From assembly GCF_904424705.1 (NCBI RefSeq), contig NZ_CAJGBF010000012.1, positions 1 through 64,000 of the forward strand: DNA of 64,000 bases, in the 5' to 3' direction. This DNA is from Rossellomorea arthrocnemi (lineage in GTDB: Bacteria; Bacillota; Bacilli; Bacillales; Bacillaceae_B). This document shows positions 7,863 to 16,349 of the stretch, piece after piece. Position numbers and translations under genes: made by a program. The notes beneath the pieces are model-generated. The model saw only the letters and a program-made list of their open reading frames with translations, was not told the origin of the DNA and did not search any database. Within the stretch, counting starts at the first letter, position 1. Each line of letters begins with the position of its first letter.

Positions 7863-8645
7863 TTATTCTTCCGGAATGATATGCAACATTTCCAACACTT
7901 CCACCGTCAAATTCTTCGCTTCAGTTCCGCTTCCGTCCAGATTTACAGCGAATACCCAATTCCCTTTGGCACTTTCCACATAACCCGTGTACCAGCCGAG
8001 GCCGTAATCCGATAGACGTGTCCCGGTCTTTCCGTGAATGGTATAGTCGTCCTGTTCTTCATTGATCATGATGCGTTTCACCGTTCTCATCTGCTGCTTG
8101 TCATAGGGAAGGGTCTCTTCCACAAGCCCTTCGAAAAAGTCTGCCTGTTCACGGGCCGATATTTTCAAACTGCTGTCGAGCCAGAAAGAATCGATTCCAC
8201 CTGAGATGTCTTCATTCCCATAATCCATCCGCTCCAGATTTTCTTTCATTCTCTTCTCCCCGATATCACGTGCCATGGACTGATAGTACCATATCACGGA
8301 GTATCTCATGCCCGAGGCAAGGGTGTGGTCCCTGTTCCAGTCGGGAAATTCCCTTACTGTCCCGTCCCATCTCTTGACCTCATATTCATCCTTGACGGCC
8401 CCTGTCGTCAATCCAATCAGTGCGTGGGGCACTTTATACGTCGATTCCGGGGTATACCTCCGCTCGCTCCTCTTCCTGTTATAAATGAATTCCTTCTCTG
8501 TCTTCACGTTCCGGATAATGATTGTCGCGTCCTTTCCATTCAGCATGCCGGTGATCTCAGATTGGATATTAGTCTTGGCATCGGCATAGGTTCCTCCCAA
8601 GACGATAAGGGTAACGCTCAGTACAAGTGCTGCCAATCGTTTCAT
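7863..8645 (-). CDS. Class D (OXA-type) beta-lactamase
   Basis: The 260-residue exported protein carries the class D signature motifs: STYK (nucleophile Ser68, Lys71), SVI at the SxV position, YGN in MDYGNEDISG, FWLDSSLKIS around the omega-loop Trp, and KTGT in HGKTGT. The hydrophobic N-terminus ending near ADA is a signal peptide. Such enzymes open beta-lactams through an acyl-serine intermediate with a carboxylated lysine; Bacillus chromosomal members (YbxI/BPU-1 type) vary in activity. The ATG at 8645 is best placed behind GGGAG; a TTG 9 bases upstream is open. It is transcribed away from the MocR-type regulator gene at 8791. Confidence 0.88.
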   Translation of the reverse strand: MKRLAALVLSVTLIVLGGTYADAKTNIQSEITGMLNGKDATIIIRNVKTEKEFIYNRKRSERRYTPESTYKVPHALIGLTTGAVKDEYEVKRWDGTVREFPDWNRDHTLASGMRYSVIWYYQSMARDIGEKRMKENLERMDYGNEDISGGIDSFWLDSSLKISAREQADFFEGLVEETLPYDKQQMRTVKRIMINEEQDDYTIHGKTGTRLSDYGLGWYTGYVESAKGNWVFAVNLDGSGTEAKNLTVEVLEMLHIIPEE

Positions 8646-8790
8646 TTCGTTCAACTCCCATTTAATTTACTAGAATGACAGGCCATTCGTCCATGCCCCC
8701 CGTTCTTGTTTTCTAGTATACTGACAGAAAAGGAATCGCCCCATGTCGTTTTTCATAGACTGTACCCATACAGATCGGGAGGAGATCAGG

Positions 8791-10161
8791 ATGTCCCTTG
8801 CAAAATTCGAAGAAATCATACGTTACATCGAAGACTTGGCCGAGTCAGGAAAACTCAGGCCAGGAAGCCGCCTGCCATCAATCAGATCACTCGCTGAACA
8901 GTATTCCTGCAGCTTGAACACAGTCATTAAAGCGTACAATGAATTGGAGTTCAGCCACAAAATTTATGCCGTGAATAAAAGCGGCTATTATCTTGTCGAA
9001 GATTTTCCTTTTAAAAGGCAACGGGATTCAAGCGTGCCCCTTTATGATTTTTTATCCGCAGGTCCCGACAAGCATGCCATGCCCTATCTTGATTACAAAC
9101 ACTGCATGAACCAGGCGATCGACCGGTATAAGGAGGATATGTTCACCTATTCCGAACTCCTTGGGCTACTCTCCCTCCGCCGGGAACTGGCCCGTCAGCT
9201 GCGGGATCTCCAGGTATTCACGATCCCGGAACGAATCGCCGTCACAACGGGATCCCAACAGGCCCTTCATATCCTGATCCGCCTCCCATTTCCCAATGGA
9301 AAAAAGGTCATTTGCACCGAACAGCCCACACATCCGAGCTTCATCGAATCATTAAGGGGGCAGCCCAGCGTCGGCATTGAAGTCGGAAGGGACGGACTTG
9401 ACCTTGAGCGGCTGGAAACCATTTTTAAACAGAATGACATTAAATTCTTCTATGTCGTCTCCAGGTTTCATAATCCTACCGGCCACAGCTACACCAATGA
9501 GGAAAAAAAGAAAATTGTCGAGCTTGCAGAAACGTATGATGTGTACATCGTTGAGGATGATTATATGGGGGATCTGGATCCAGATTTAAAGCAGGACCCC
9601 ATGTTTGCCTACCAGCCTAACGGGAGGGTCATCTATACAAAGAGCTTCTCCAAAACCCTCCTCCCCGGTCTCCGTCTGGGGCTTGCCGTCCTGCCTGTGG
9701 AACTGATAGAAGGATTTACCCGTGCCAAATTCGCTTCCGACGTCCACACTCCTGTCATCACCCAGGGAGCTTTGGAGATTTATTTAAAAAACGGAATGTT
9801 CGCGGCCCATATTGAAAAGATCCGGAAGCTGTATCAAAAAAAAGGCGTATTGCTTCGTGAGGCGTATCACACCTTCATGCCTGAGGGGACGTTCTTTACT
9901 TGCCCGACATCGGGATTCTACTCTACCGTCAGGCTGCCTTCTCATGTAAAAGCAGACCGGCTCATTGAACGATTAGGGAATAGAAATGTTCTCGCCCAGA
10001 GCACGGAGTCCATGTACCTAACAGATATGAAAAGAGATGATGAGCTCAGACTCAGTGTGTCGCATGTGGAGGAGAATATGATCAGGGATGGGATCGAAGT
10101 GATGGGGCAGACGATTCGGGAGTTGGTGGCAGAACGGGAAAAAGGATTGATTTGGAAATAG
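8791..10161 (+). CDS. MocR-family regulator (GntR helix-turn-helix fused to aminotransferase domain)
   Basis: The 456-residue product has an N-terminal winged helix (about 1-70; RPGSRLPSIRSLAEQYSCS is the GntR recognition region) and a PLP-dependent fold type I aminotransferase-like domain. HNPTG, VEDDYMGDL and SFSKTLLPGLRLG are visible, the last with the PLP lysine. MocR/PdxR proteins bind DNA in response to PLP and a ligand, and often control the divergent neighbour; here that is the beta-lactamase gene across a 145-bp gap, so such control is possible but untested. GGAGGAG before the ATG at 8791 decides the start over the open frame from 8743. Confidence 0.88.
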   Translation: MSLAKFEEIIRYIEDLAESGKLRPGSRLPSIRSLAEQYSCSLNTVIKAYNELEFSHKIYAVNKSGYYLVEDFPFKRQRDSSVPLYDFLSAGPDKHAMPYLDYKHCMNQAIDRYKEDMFTYSELLGLLSLRRELARQLRDLQVFTIPERIAVTTGSQQALHILIRLPFPNGKKVICTEQPTHPSFIESLRGQPSVGIEVGRDGLDLERLETIFKQNDIKFFYVVSRFHNPTGHSYTNEEKKKIVELAETYDVYIVEDDYMGDLDPDLKQDPMFAYQPNGRVIYTKSFSKTLLPGLRLGLAVLPVELIEGFTRAKFASDVHTPVITQGALEIYLKNGMFAAHIEKIRKLYQKKGVLLREAYHTFMPEGTFFTCPTSGFYSTVRLPSHVKADRLIERLGNRNVLAQSTESMYLTDMKRDDELRLSVSHVEENMIRDGIEVMGQTIRELVAEREKGLIWK

Positions 10162-10221
10162 ATTCTAGGGAATAGGGTCGAAAATTCCTTATCCAGGAAT
10201 TCCCCTACATCCCCATAAAAA

Positions 10222-10251
10222 AACGAAAACCGGAAGACTCCCCTCTTCCGG
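10222..10251 (-). terminator. Terminator for the thioesterase operon
   Basis: CCGGAAGA pairs with TCTTCCGG (10230-10237 with 10244-10251). On the minus strand the stem is followed by TTTTCGTTTTTTT. Confidence 0.8.
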
Positions 10252-10263
10252 CTTCCCTCTCCA

Positions 10264-10638
10264 TTATTTTATAATCGTCGACCCCTGCAGCAGTTCCGGC
10301 TTCGCGCCAAGGATCAATAAAAATAATTTCGAGTCACTGATTTGTCGGTGCTTTTTCATGATGTCTTTAAGCTGTACGATATGCGGATGCTCTTTCAGCT
10401 TTCGAACTTCCTCTTGATAGAGTGAGAGGATCGAGTCTCTCACAAACTGCGGCTCGTAATCCGGCAGCTCCTTATCACGGAGCAGTGACCCCATGTATCC
10501 GTACTTCAACTGTAATTGTCTCGTCAGGCTTGCGACGTGGACGAGCTGCTCATTCAGTTCAGGGTATGCTTGTTTCAGCGATTCCACATCTCTTTTCGCT
10601 TCATGCAATTCGTTCATTCCAGCAAGCATTGTGGTCAT
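10264..10638 (-). CDS. Conserved-looking hypothetical protein (helical)
   Basis: A 124-residue, charged and strongly helical protein without membrane segments. Its ATG at 10638 overlaps the thioesterase stop as ATGA, with GGGAGGGG upstream, so the two genes are co-translated. The family is not recognised; a role connected with acyl-CoA metabolism is suggested only by position. Confidence 0.65.
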   Translation of the reverse strand: MTTMLAGMNELHEAKRDVESLKQAYPELNEQLVHVASLTRQLQLKYGYMGSLLRDKELPDYEPQFVRDSILSLYQEEVRKLKEHPHIVQLKDIMKKHRQISDSKLFLLILGAKPELLQGSTIIK

Positions 10639-11171
10639 GATGCTTCCCCTCCCAAGTTCCAAGGTTTCTCGAGTCCGATGATGTCATTCAGGATCTTACT
10701 CTGTTTGCGGCGAACGCGTCTTCTTTCCGCCCGTTCCTTTCCTGATTCGAACAAAAATTTCTCTTCTTCTGTTTCCGGTACAATTTCCGCCACCTTGACA
10801 GGCTTTTTATTTTCATCGAGTGCGACGAAGGTTAAGAAGGCTGTTGCCGCCATTCGTCTTTCTCCCGTGATCATGTCTTCGGCAATCACCTTGCAGAAAA
10901 TCTCCATTGATTTATTTCCGACATACGAGACGAAGGATTCGACGCACACGGAATCACTTTGATGGATCGGATATAGGAAGTCGATGGAATCCGTTGAAGC
11001 GGTCACACATTCCTTCACCCGGGCATGACGTCTCGCGGATAATGTCGCATTGTTATCGAGCTTTTTCATCAACACCCCTCCGAACAGGGTATTGTAGTTA
11101 TTTAAGTCATTGATCATTACCTGATCCGTGCTGACGACCAGACTCTCTTTTGGATGCTTCTTGTTTACCAT
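10635..11171 (-). CDS. Acyl-CoA thioesterase, hotdog fold (YkhA/YciA type)
   Basis: The 178-residue product carries NNYNTLFGGVLMKKLDNNA, the typical start of the single-hotdog acyl-CoA hydrolases, and the later SVCVESFVSYVGNKSMEIF strand region; Asn and Asp in these segments are the usual active-site residues. It hydrolyses acyl-CoA esters to free acid and CoA. The tail beyond residue 135 is basic and coiled (ERAERRRVRRKQ). The ATG at 11171 gives the usual length of about 170-180; the frame is open to a TTG at 11225. It is translationally coupled to the gene downstream. Confidence 0.85.
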   Translation of the reverse strand: MVNKKHPKESLVVSTDQVMINDLNNYNTLFGGVLMKKLDNNATLSARRHARVKECVTASTDSIDFLYPIHQSDSVCVESFVSYVGNKSMEIFCKVIAEDMITGERRMAATAFLTFVALDENKKPVKVAEIVPETEEEKFLFESGKERAERRRVRRKQSKILNDIIGLEKPWNLGGEAS

Positions 11172-11344
11172 GAAGAACAAGTCCCTTCTGTTTGTGTAAT
11201 GGTATTTCAAACGTTTGATACCCAAAGTGTACGCCCCGAAGTAGGATAAGTGAAATGAATGTTCTTTATCATCATCATAGATATTGTCTATGCAACGGCT
11301 TACAACCGAATGGTATCAATATCCACTTTTCCAAAATAGAAGAC

Positions 11345-11376
11345 AAAAAAAGAGCATTTCTTAGTCAGAAATGCTC
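11345..11376 (-). terminator. Terminator overlapping the LysR gene end
   Basis: GAGCATTTCT (11352-11361) pairs with AGAAATGCTC (11367-11376), followed on the minus strand by a seven-T run. The stem includes the stop codon. Confidence 0.8.
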
Positions 11377-12254
11377 CCCATCAATCGTTCCTGGGTAAAA
11401 GTCAGCCACTCTTTCGTGGCATAGGATAGATACTGATTCTTTCTCCAAATGATGGCGAGGTCCCATTCAATGACGGGCTTTACGACGCGGATAGCGACGA
11501 GGTCCTCCTTCAATTGCTCATAGACGCTGTTCGGCAGGATCGAAATGCCGAGTTCCGCTTCAATCATTTTCCCGATGAAATCCCACTGAGAACTTTCAGA
11601 CACCACTTTGGGGATAAAACCTGCTTCTTTACAAGCCCCGCGGATCCGGTCATTCAGCGCAAAGTCCTTATTAAAGAGAATAAGCTGTTCGTCTTCAAGC
11701 TCTACTAATTTCACCTGCTTCCTTCCGGCCAATCGGTGCGTCCTCGGTATCACGATCCGGAGTTCTTCCCTCATAAACGAAAAATGGTGAAAGTCCTCCT
11801 CTGCAGCAGGCAGGACACCAACCCCCACATCGAGCTGATCAGCCAGGATATCCTCTTCAATCCGCTTCGTCCCATTTTCGATCAGCTGAAATGTGATCCC
11901 GGGATAAAGTGCATGGAATTCCCCCAGCACCTTAATGAACTTGCCCGCGTCCATGATCGGTGGCAGCCCGATGCGGATATGTCCCCGCTGCAGACCGATC
12001 AGATCATCAAGTTCATGCTGGACATTCTCAAACGCCTTATCGATCGTCTGGGCCTGCTTTAAAATCGCCCGCCCCGCATCCGTCAGCACGAGCTGCTTCC
12101 GGGAACGGTCGAACAGCTCCACACCGAGCTCATCCTCCAGATTCCTGATCATCTTACTGATCGTCGGCTGGGTCACAAACAAATGATCCGCCGCACGGGT
12201 GAAACTCTTGAACCTCGTTACTTCTATAAAATATTTTAAGTGCCTGATGTCCAC
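11361..12254 (-). CDS. LysR-family transcriptional regulator (CidR/YwbI-like)
   Basis: The 297-residue protein has the LysR N-terminal winged helix (MDIRHLKYFIEVTRFKSFTRAA, VTQPTISKMIRNLEDELGVELF) and a C-terminal periplasmic-binding-type effector domain. The sequence style (RHLKYFIEV, SSQWDFIGKMIEAELGISILP) recalls CidR/YwbI, which controls holin-like cidAB genes in response to acetate or pyruvate, but no cidAB genes are nearby. The start is GTG at 12254 after AAGGTGAG. It is divergent from the methyltransferase gene at 12321 with only 66 bases between. Confidence 0.85.
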   Translation of the reverse strand: MDIRHLKYFIEVTRFKSFTRAADHLFVTQPTISKMIRNLEDELGVELFDRSRKQLVLTDAGRAILKQAQTIDKAFENVQHELDDLIGLQRGHIRIGLPPIMDAGKFIKVLGEFHALYPGITFQLIENGTKRIEEDILADQLDVGVGVLPAAEEDFHHFSFMREELRIVIPRTHRLAGRKQVKLVELEDEQLILFNKDFALNDRIRGACKEAGFIPKVVSESSQWDFIGKMIEAELGISILPNSVYEQLKEDLVAIRVVKPVIEWDLAIIWRKNQYLSYATKEWLTFTQERLMGSISD

Positions 12255-12320
12255 ATGCTCACCTTCTTTTACGATGTCAAATTCGTTATAATCATAACAA
12301 ACTTATTATAGATGTGAAGG

Positions 12321-13106
12321 ATGGCGAATCGTTTGACTACCAAACCAACCTATCAAACATGGATACGAATGAACAAATTATTTATTTTCTTAGGTATATC
12401 ACTACTTCTTCTCCTGGTGACATTATTCCCCATTCCGGTATACCTACGCCTTTTATCCGGAATGCTTGCACTGCCGTTTCTATATATCGCCTTTATCCTT
12501 AGTTATTCTACCTATCAATTTGCAGCTTTTGGTGGGAGTTATCAGTCCAAGATTCATGATGTGATTGTCTCCAAGGTAGATGATGGCAGTGGAATAATCC
12601 TTGATATAGGTACAGGGAGCGGCTCTCTGATCATCAAACTCGCTAAGAGATTTCCCCATTCATCGTTAACCGGGATCGATTTTTGGGGTCAGAATTGGGA
12701 ATATTCGAAAGGACAATGCGAACAAAACGCAGAGATCGAAGGAGTTTCAGATCGGATCCATTTTTTAAAAGCAAGTGCCTCTAAGCTCCCTTTCCCCGAT
12801 GCGGAATTTGATATCGTTGTCAGCTGTCTGACATTTCATGAGGTGAAGGATTCACGGAATAAAACGGACGTCATGAAAGAGGCACTAAGGGTGATCAAGC
12901 CTGGAGGTACTTTTGTCTTTATGGATCTCTTCCTGGATGAAAACACATTCGGGAAGAAAACAGAACTGGTAGCTGACTTGACGATGCACGGGGTAGTAGA
13001 ATTGAAAGAGTACAAACTGACAGACATCCTCCCTCTTCCAAAGATCTTATGGAACAAGAAAGTATTGGGAAATGCGATGGTGTTGAGTGGGAAGAAAGCG
13101 AAATAA
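12321..13106 (+). CDS. Class I SAM-dependent methyltransferase with N-terminal membrane hairpin
   Basis: The 261-residue protein starts with two hydrophobic segments (about residues 19-62) and then a Rossmann methyltransferase domain with motif I ILDIGTGSGSL, an acidic residue after beta2 (LTGIDFW), FDIVVSCLTFHEV and RVIKPGGTFVFMD. It transfers methyl from S-adenosylmethionine to an unknown substrate at the membrane. A GTGAAGG lies directly before the ATG at 12321 with short spacing, so the start is somewhat uncertain. It is divergent from the LysR gene, a possible regulatory partner. Confidence 0.8.
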   Translation: MANRLTTKPTYQTWIRMNKLFIFLGISLLLLLVTLFPIPVYLRLLSGMLALPFLYIAFILSYSTYQFAAFGGSYQSKIHDVIVSKVDDGSGIILDIGTGSGSLIIKLAKRFPHSSLTGIDFWGQNWEYSKGQCEQNAEIEGVSDRIHFLKASASKLPFPDAEFDIVVSCLTFHEVKDSRNKTDVMKEALRVIKPGGTFVFMDLFLDENTFGKKTELVADLTMHGVVELKEYKLTDILPLPKILWNKKVLGNAMVLSGKKAK

Positions 13107-13107
13107 C

Positions 13108-13141
13108 AAAGCTCAGAGCAGAAAGTTGCGCTCTGAGCTTT
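13108..13141 (+). terminator. Terminator after methyltransferase
   Basis: AAAGCTCAGAGC pairs perfectly with GCTCTGAGCTTT over a 10-base loop, right after the stop at 13106. Confidence 0.85.
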
Positions 13142-13191
13142 ATTCACTTAAAGGACCCGATTCCCATTATATGTATGATGGTCATGTGCCA

Positions 13192-13488
13192 TCAACTCTC
13201 CCCTTTAAACGACAATCCCTTCTCTACAAGCACCTTCCGAAGCTTCGGTATGGACGATGGACCCATTCCATGAAAAGCAAGAAGCTCTTTCTCGCTGAAG
13301 GAAGCCAGCTCTTCCAAAGTCTTGATTCCGTTATTTGCTAAAGCTCTTCTCGCCGGACTTGCGAGGATGGATAGGAAGCCGGTTTCGGGTTTTTGTTCTT
13401 TTTCACAAATGGGACAACTTGGGCAATCACTCTTTTTCACATAGGTGTGACCTTTGTCGCAAATTTTCACGTTTCCCTCTAAAGTCAT
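13192..13488 (-). CDS. Zinc-ribbon plus RNA polymerase alpha-CTD-like helix-hairpin protein
   Basis: A 98-residue protein. Residues 10-29 hold a probable zinc site (CDKGH ... CPSCPIC). Residues 40-95 (SPARRALANNGIKTLEELA, LLAFHGMGPSSIPKLRKVL) resemble the C-terminal domain of RNA polymerase alpha, a helix-hairpin-helix fold. Similar small proteins are common in Firmicutes; their role is unproven, and DNA contact is an inference from the fold. The ATG overlaps the upstream stop (ATGA), making it the third gene of a coupled operon. Confidence 0.75.
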   Translation of the reverse strand: MTLEGNVKICDKGHTYVKKSDCPSCPICEKEQKPETGFLSILASPARRALANNGIKTLEELASFSEKELLAFHGMGPSSIPKLRKVLVEKGLSFKGES

Positions 13489-13787
13489 GTTATCGCTTCT
13501 TTCTTTTTAGGAATCAATGTCATGGCATTCAAAAGAATCGTCCCGATGAGAAGCACAGCTGCCCCCAACGCCACGGACCCCGATATGTCCATAATCGCGG
13601 ACCAGTCCCCGATTGTGACCAGATGATAGTGATAAAAGATCTGAAAAGATAAGGATACGGCACATGCCCCCATGCTCAACATGGTAAAAGCGACGTGATT
13701 TTTTCTGCTCTGGAACAGGTTCACCACCGGAAGGGTCCATGCCAGAAGTCCAAGCAGCAGGCTGCCGATATTTAGCCATACTATCAT
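13485..13787 (-). CDS. Small four-segment membrane protein
   Basis: A 100-residue protein with hydrophobic segments around residues 5-24, 34-52, 66-85 and at the C-terminal side. Similar Bacillus proteins are sometimes labelled cytochrome c oxidase subunit 4-like in databases; I see no evidence for that role. Start and stop overlap both neighbours as ATGA, so it is coupled to 13784-13981 and 13192-13488. Confidence 0.7.
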   Translation of the reverse strand: MIVWLNIGSLLLGLLAWTLPVVNLFQSRKNHVAFTMLSMGACAVSLSFQIFYHYHLVTIGDWSAIMDISGSVALGAAVLLIGTILLNAMTLIPKKKEAIT

Positions 13788-13981
13788 ATCATTTCCCCCT
13801 TACTTGCATTGTTCCTGGTCCTCCACACCCATGATGCTAAAAGGAGGACCATACCGATACAAGTAGCGATCAGATTGTACACAAGAAAGTCTCCCGTTTT
13901 ACTATAGTATATCGTAAGTGTCCCTCCAAAGATCAACATGATGGAGACCGATAAACGAATAAGATATCCATTCATTTTCAT
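13784..13981 (-). CDS. Small two-segment membrane protein
   Basis: A 65-residue protein with two hydrophobic segments; first gene of the three-gene coupled operon. GGAGGG precedes the ATG at 13981. Function unknown. Confidence 0.65.
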   Translation of the reverse strand: MKMNGYLIRLSVSIMLIFGGTLTIYYSKTGDFLVYNLIATCIGMVLLLASWVWRTRNNASKGEMI

Positions 13982-14077
13982 ACAATCCCTCCTATTTTTA
14001 TTATTCCAAAATATGTTACCCTATTCAATCCTTTCCTCATGATAAAATAGAAAATATAACCAAAGGAGTCTGATAAC

Positions 14078-14992
14078 GTGAAATACATCATGATCGGGAC
14101 GGCTTGTCTGATGGTCATCGGAATCATCGCAGGCACGTTCATTTTTGAAAAAGAGCCCAACGTAAAGCAACCGGCAACACCAGAAATAAACGATCCCGGC
14201 CCGCCTCCGCTTCAAGCAGTGAACGAGACTACTGCCCCTGTAGGATACTCCCTTCAGCAGGATCAGCTGCAGATTACATACAACCAGGGCGATGAGTGGG
14301 TGAAAGTACCAATTGAAACGGAACTTCTATTCGAAGGGGAGTATAGCGGAAATAAGGATGAGTTAATCGAAGACAGCTATGTCCTGACAAAAAATAATGC
14401 TGCCTTCTTATATGGCCATGACTACAGCTCTGCCGATAAAAGCATCCGGTTGCTCTACTCAAAGAACAATGGGGAGACATGGGAAGACGCCTTGGTGACA
14501 GCCTCCTCTCCGCCCATTCGTTTCAGGAAGGTAGGTTTTCTCAATGAATCCGTAGGCTATATAATTCTTTCAGCAGACCGGACGATGTCACAGGAAATGA
14601 TAACCGTCTACTTAACAAAAGACGGGGGGAAAACGTGGAAAGAAATGCCCCGCCCGGACATCACCCGGCTCATATATGACGGAGGCTTTATCGACGAGGA
14701 CACCGGCTTCCTCTCATTCGGCATCCTCAACCCTGAAGAACCGGACCTCCATGTCACGCAGGACGGAGGACAATCTTGGAGCCAGGCATCGATCGAGATC
14801 CCGGATCAGTATAAAAGGATCTTTGTCATAGCGGAAGTCCCTTTCAAAGAAGACGATCAACTGGCTATCTATGTCACTCAAGGTCCGAACGGTGATTATG
14901 AAGGCGGCATGGTGAAGGGGAAATTTATCTCAGAAGATCAGGGACGGACCTGGTCATTCACAGAGGAGGTACAGCCTGATGAAACCCACTAA
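14078..14992 (+). CDS. Membrane-anchored Asp-box (BNR-repeat) beta-propeller protein
   Basis: The 304-residue protein has a hydrophobic N-terminal anchor or signal (about 2-23), a Pro-rich linker, and four Asp-box repeats of the type S/T-x-D/N-x-G-x-T-W: SKNNGETW, TKDGGKTW, TQDGGQSW and SEDQGRTW. These mark a beta-propeller as in sialidases and photosystem assembly factors, but no sialidase active-site arginines could be placed, so an enzymatic role should not be assumed. The start is GTG at 14078 behind AAAGGAG. It overlaps the next gene by 14 bases. Confidence 0.75.
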   Translation: MKYIMIGTACLMVIGIIAGTFIFEKEPNVKQPATPEINDPGPPPLQAVNETTAPVGYSLQQDQLQITYNQGDEWVKVPIETELLFEGEYSGNKDELIEDSYVLTKNNAAFLYGHDYSSADKSIRLLYSKNNGETWEDALVTASSPPIRFRKVGFLNESVGYIILSADRTMSQEMITVYLTKDGGKTWKEMPRPDITRLIYDGGFIDEDTGFLSFGILNPEEPDLHVTQDGGQSWSQASIEIPDQYKRIFVIAEVPFKEDDQLAIYVTQGPNGDYEGGMVKGKFISEDQGRTWSFTEEVQPDETH

Positions 14993-15824
14993 CAAAATAA
15001 CAGGGCGTCTACTTTTCGTCCTTTCCATCGCCCTGTTCATCTTTCAAATGGGATACTTGTTCCTGCACACGACATATGAATTGGAATACATCGATAATCG
15101 TTTATTCTATTTATTCAATATCCTGATGGTGGCGGGCATAGCCGTTTCTATCTTCCTCCTCTTCACCATACCTAAAACGTGGAAGATCACTTCGTACGTG
15201 ATAATGGGTATTCTCATCCTCCTTCAAGGTGGATTGATCCTGAACCATAGTCAACAAACGAAACAGATTATAAGCTTTTCACCAGATACGAAAAATCAGT
15301 TCGTCTTAAAAGAAGTCAGAAAAACGGGGGAAGCCGTCTATTACAGAACCTATTATCGGATCTTCGCCCGCCCGAAAGAAGTCCTCCCCTACGAGACAAA
15401 AGGGGAATTTAAGTTAAAATGGCTTGAAAACGACATTGCGGCGTTGACCTATCAAGCCTCTGACAACAGCACCCACCAGTTCATCGGAACATATGGCGCG
15501 AGAGATTCCGGGATTTCCTATACCTATGTGGGACCGACGATTCAGGGTCAGTGGAAAGGACATGAAGCCAGAATTGACAGCACTCCGAAAGGAATCTCCA
15601 TCAACTACAATGGAAAAACCGGGCAGTTTACCTGGGACGACGTCGTCCAATTCGGCACCACTGCCATCGTCCTCGTCCGCGACGGAGAAGCAAAGTGGAC
15701 CATCGGATTGAATGAGAATTTTCAAAGTCACTCCAATGATCCAAAACCTCCTTCCGGGGAGATTACTTTATATGAAGCCAGTATGGATCCTGTAGATCCG
15801 GTCAGACTTTCGTTTATTAAATAG
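14979..15824 (+). CDS. Membrane protein with extracytoplasmic C-terminal domain
   Basis: The 281-residue protein has three hydrophobic segments in the first 90 residues, then a soluble beta-rich domain. Family not recognised. GAGGAGG lies inside the end of the Asp-box gene, and the ATG at 14979 overlaps it, so the two are co-translated and probably act together at the cell surface. Confidence 0.7.
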   Translation: MKPTNKITGRLLFVLSIALFIFQMGYLFLHTTYELEYIDNRLFYLFNILMVAGIAVSIFLLFTIPKTWKITSYVIMGILILLQGGLILNHSQQTKQIISFSPDTKNQFVLKEVRKTGEAVYYRTYYRIFARPKEVLPYETKGEFKLKWLENDIAALTYQASDNSTHQFIGTYGARDSGISYTYVGPTIQGQWKGHEARIDSTPKGISINYNGKTGQFTWDDVVQFGTTAIVLVRDGEAKWTIGLNENFQSHSNDPKPPSGEITLYEASMDPVDPVRLSFIK

Positions 15825-15826
15825 AA

Positions 15827-15862
15827 AAAAGCCGGAATCCATTGATGCTCCGGCTTCTTTTT
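15827..15862 (+). terminator. Terminator after the Asp-box operon
   Basis: AAGCCGGA (15829-15836) pairs with TCCGGCTT (15849-15856), followed by CTTTTT. Confidence 0.85.
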
Positions 15863-15962
15863 ATGCCACTTCCACTCGTGGAGATATGTAAGTGATGTAA
15901 AAGTGGGAAGGAGATCATAGATAAAACTGAAGGTTCGATCATAAAACAAAATCCTGACTCCC

Positions 15963-16151
15963 TTATCTATTGTGGAGGAATTCTATATGAATAGGACTCC
16001 TCTCTTGGGCAGAAATTCCTCTTATAACCAATCTCCCCAAATACAAAATGGGGTGTTCCATAAAATCACGGCCCCCACTTATAACGATTATCGTAATAAC
16101 CCAATACATAACAACCGAGATGATCCTATTGACCTTTTCGGATTTGAACAC
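15963..16151 (-). CDS. Possible small single-pass membrane protein
   Basis: A 62-codon frame with one hydrophobic segment (IISVVMYWVITIIVISG), starting at GTG 16151 about 10 bases after GAGGGGAG. The polar tail is unusual and a plus-strand frame of similar length overlaps, so this may be chance or a decayed gene. Nothing else is seen between 15863 and 16202. Confidence 0.3.
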   Translation of the reverse strand: MFKSEKVNRIISVVMYWVITIIVISGGRDFMEHPILYLGRLVIRGISAQERSPIHIEFLHNR

Positions 16152-16202
16152 TCATTTTCAACTCCCCTCAATATCCCGTTAGTTGAAAATCGTCTCAAAT
16201 GA

Positions 16203-16349
16203 TTATATTTTCCTCGACCTCTTAAGAGACAGCACCAATGCCACCACCGAAAGAATCGCAGACAGCAATAAAGTCGTCCCTGAACCTACTGGTGTCAAAA
16301 ATCCGGCTATCAAAAGAAGAATTGCCACTACCAACAAACCAATAATCAT
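16203..16349 (-). CDS. 48-residue membrane-hairpin protein overlapping the Ham1-like gene
   Basis: The frame encodes MIIGLLVVAILLLIAGFLTP, a Gly/Ser turn, a second hydrophobic helix and a basic end (LKRSRKI), a typical small two-helix protein. A run of seven G followed by ATAGGG precedes the ATG at 16349. It is read in a different frame from the C-terminal tail of the Ham1-like protein, and its amino-acid pattern is the more natural of the two in this overlap. Confidence 0.6.
   Translation of the reverse strand: MIIGLLVVAILLLIAGFLTPVGSGTTLLLSAILSVVALVLSLKRSRKI

Noticed and set aside
13485-13787. Cytochrome c oxidase subunit 4
   Set aside because: Only hydrophobic character supports it; no oxidase genes are nearby.
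14078-14992. Sialidase
   Set aside because: Asp-box repeats are present, but the catalytic arginine triad, Tyr and Glu could not be placed, so only a propeller protein is claimed.
15972-16202. 76-codon plus-strand gene
   Set aside because: Composition is unusual (Asn/Pro/Ser-rich without structure), and it is antisense to a hydrophobic frame with a better ribosome binding site.
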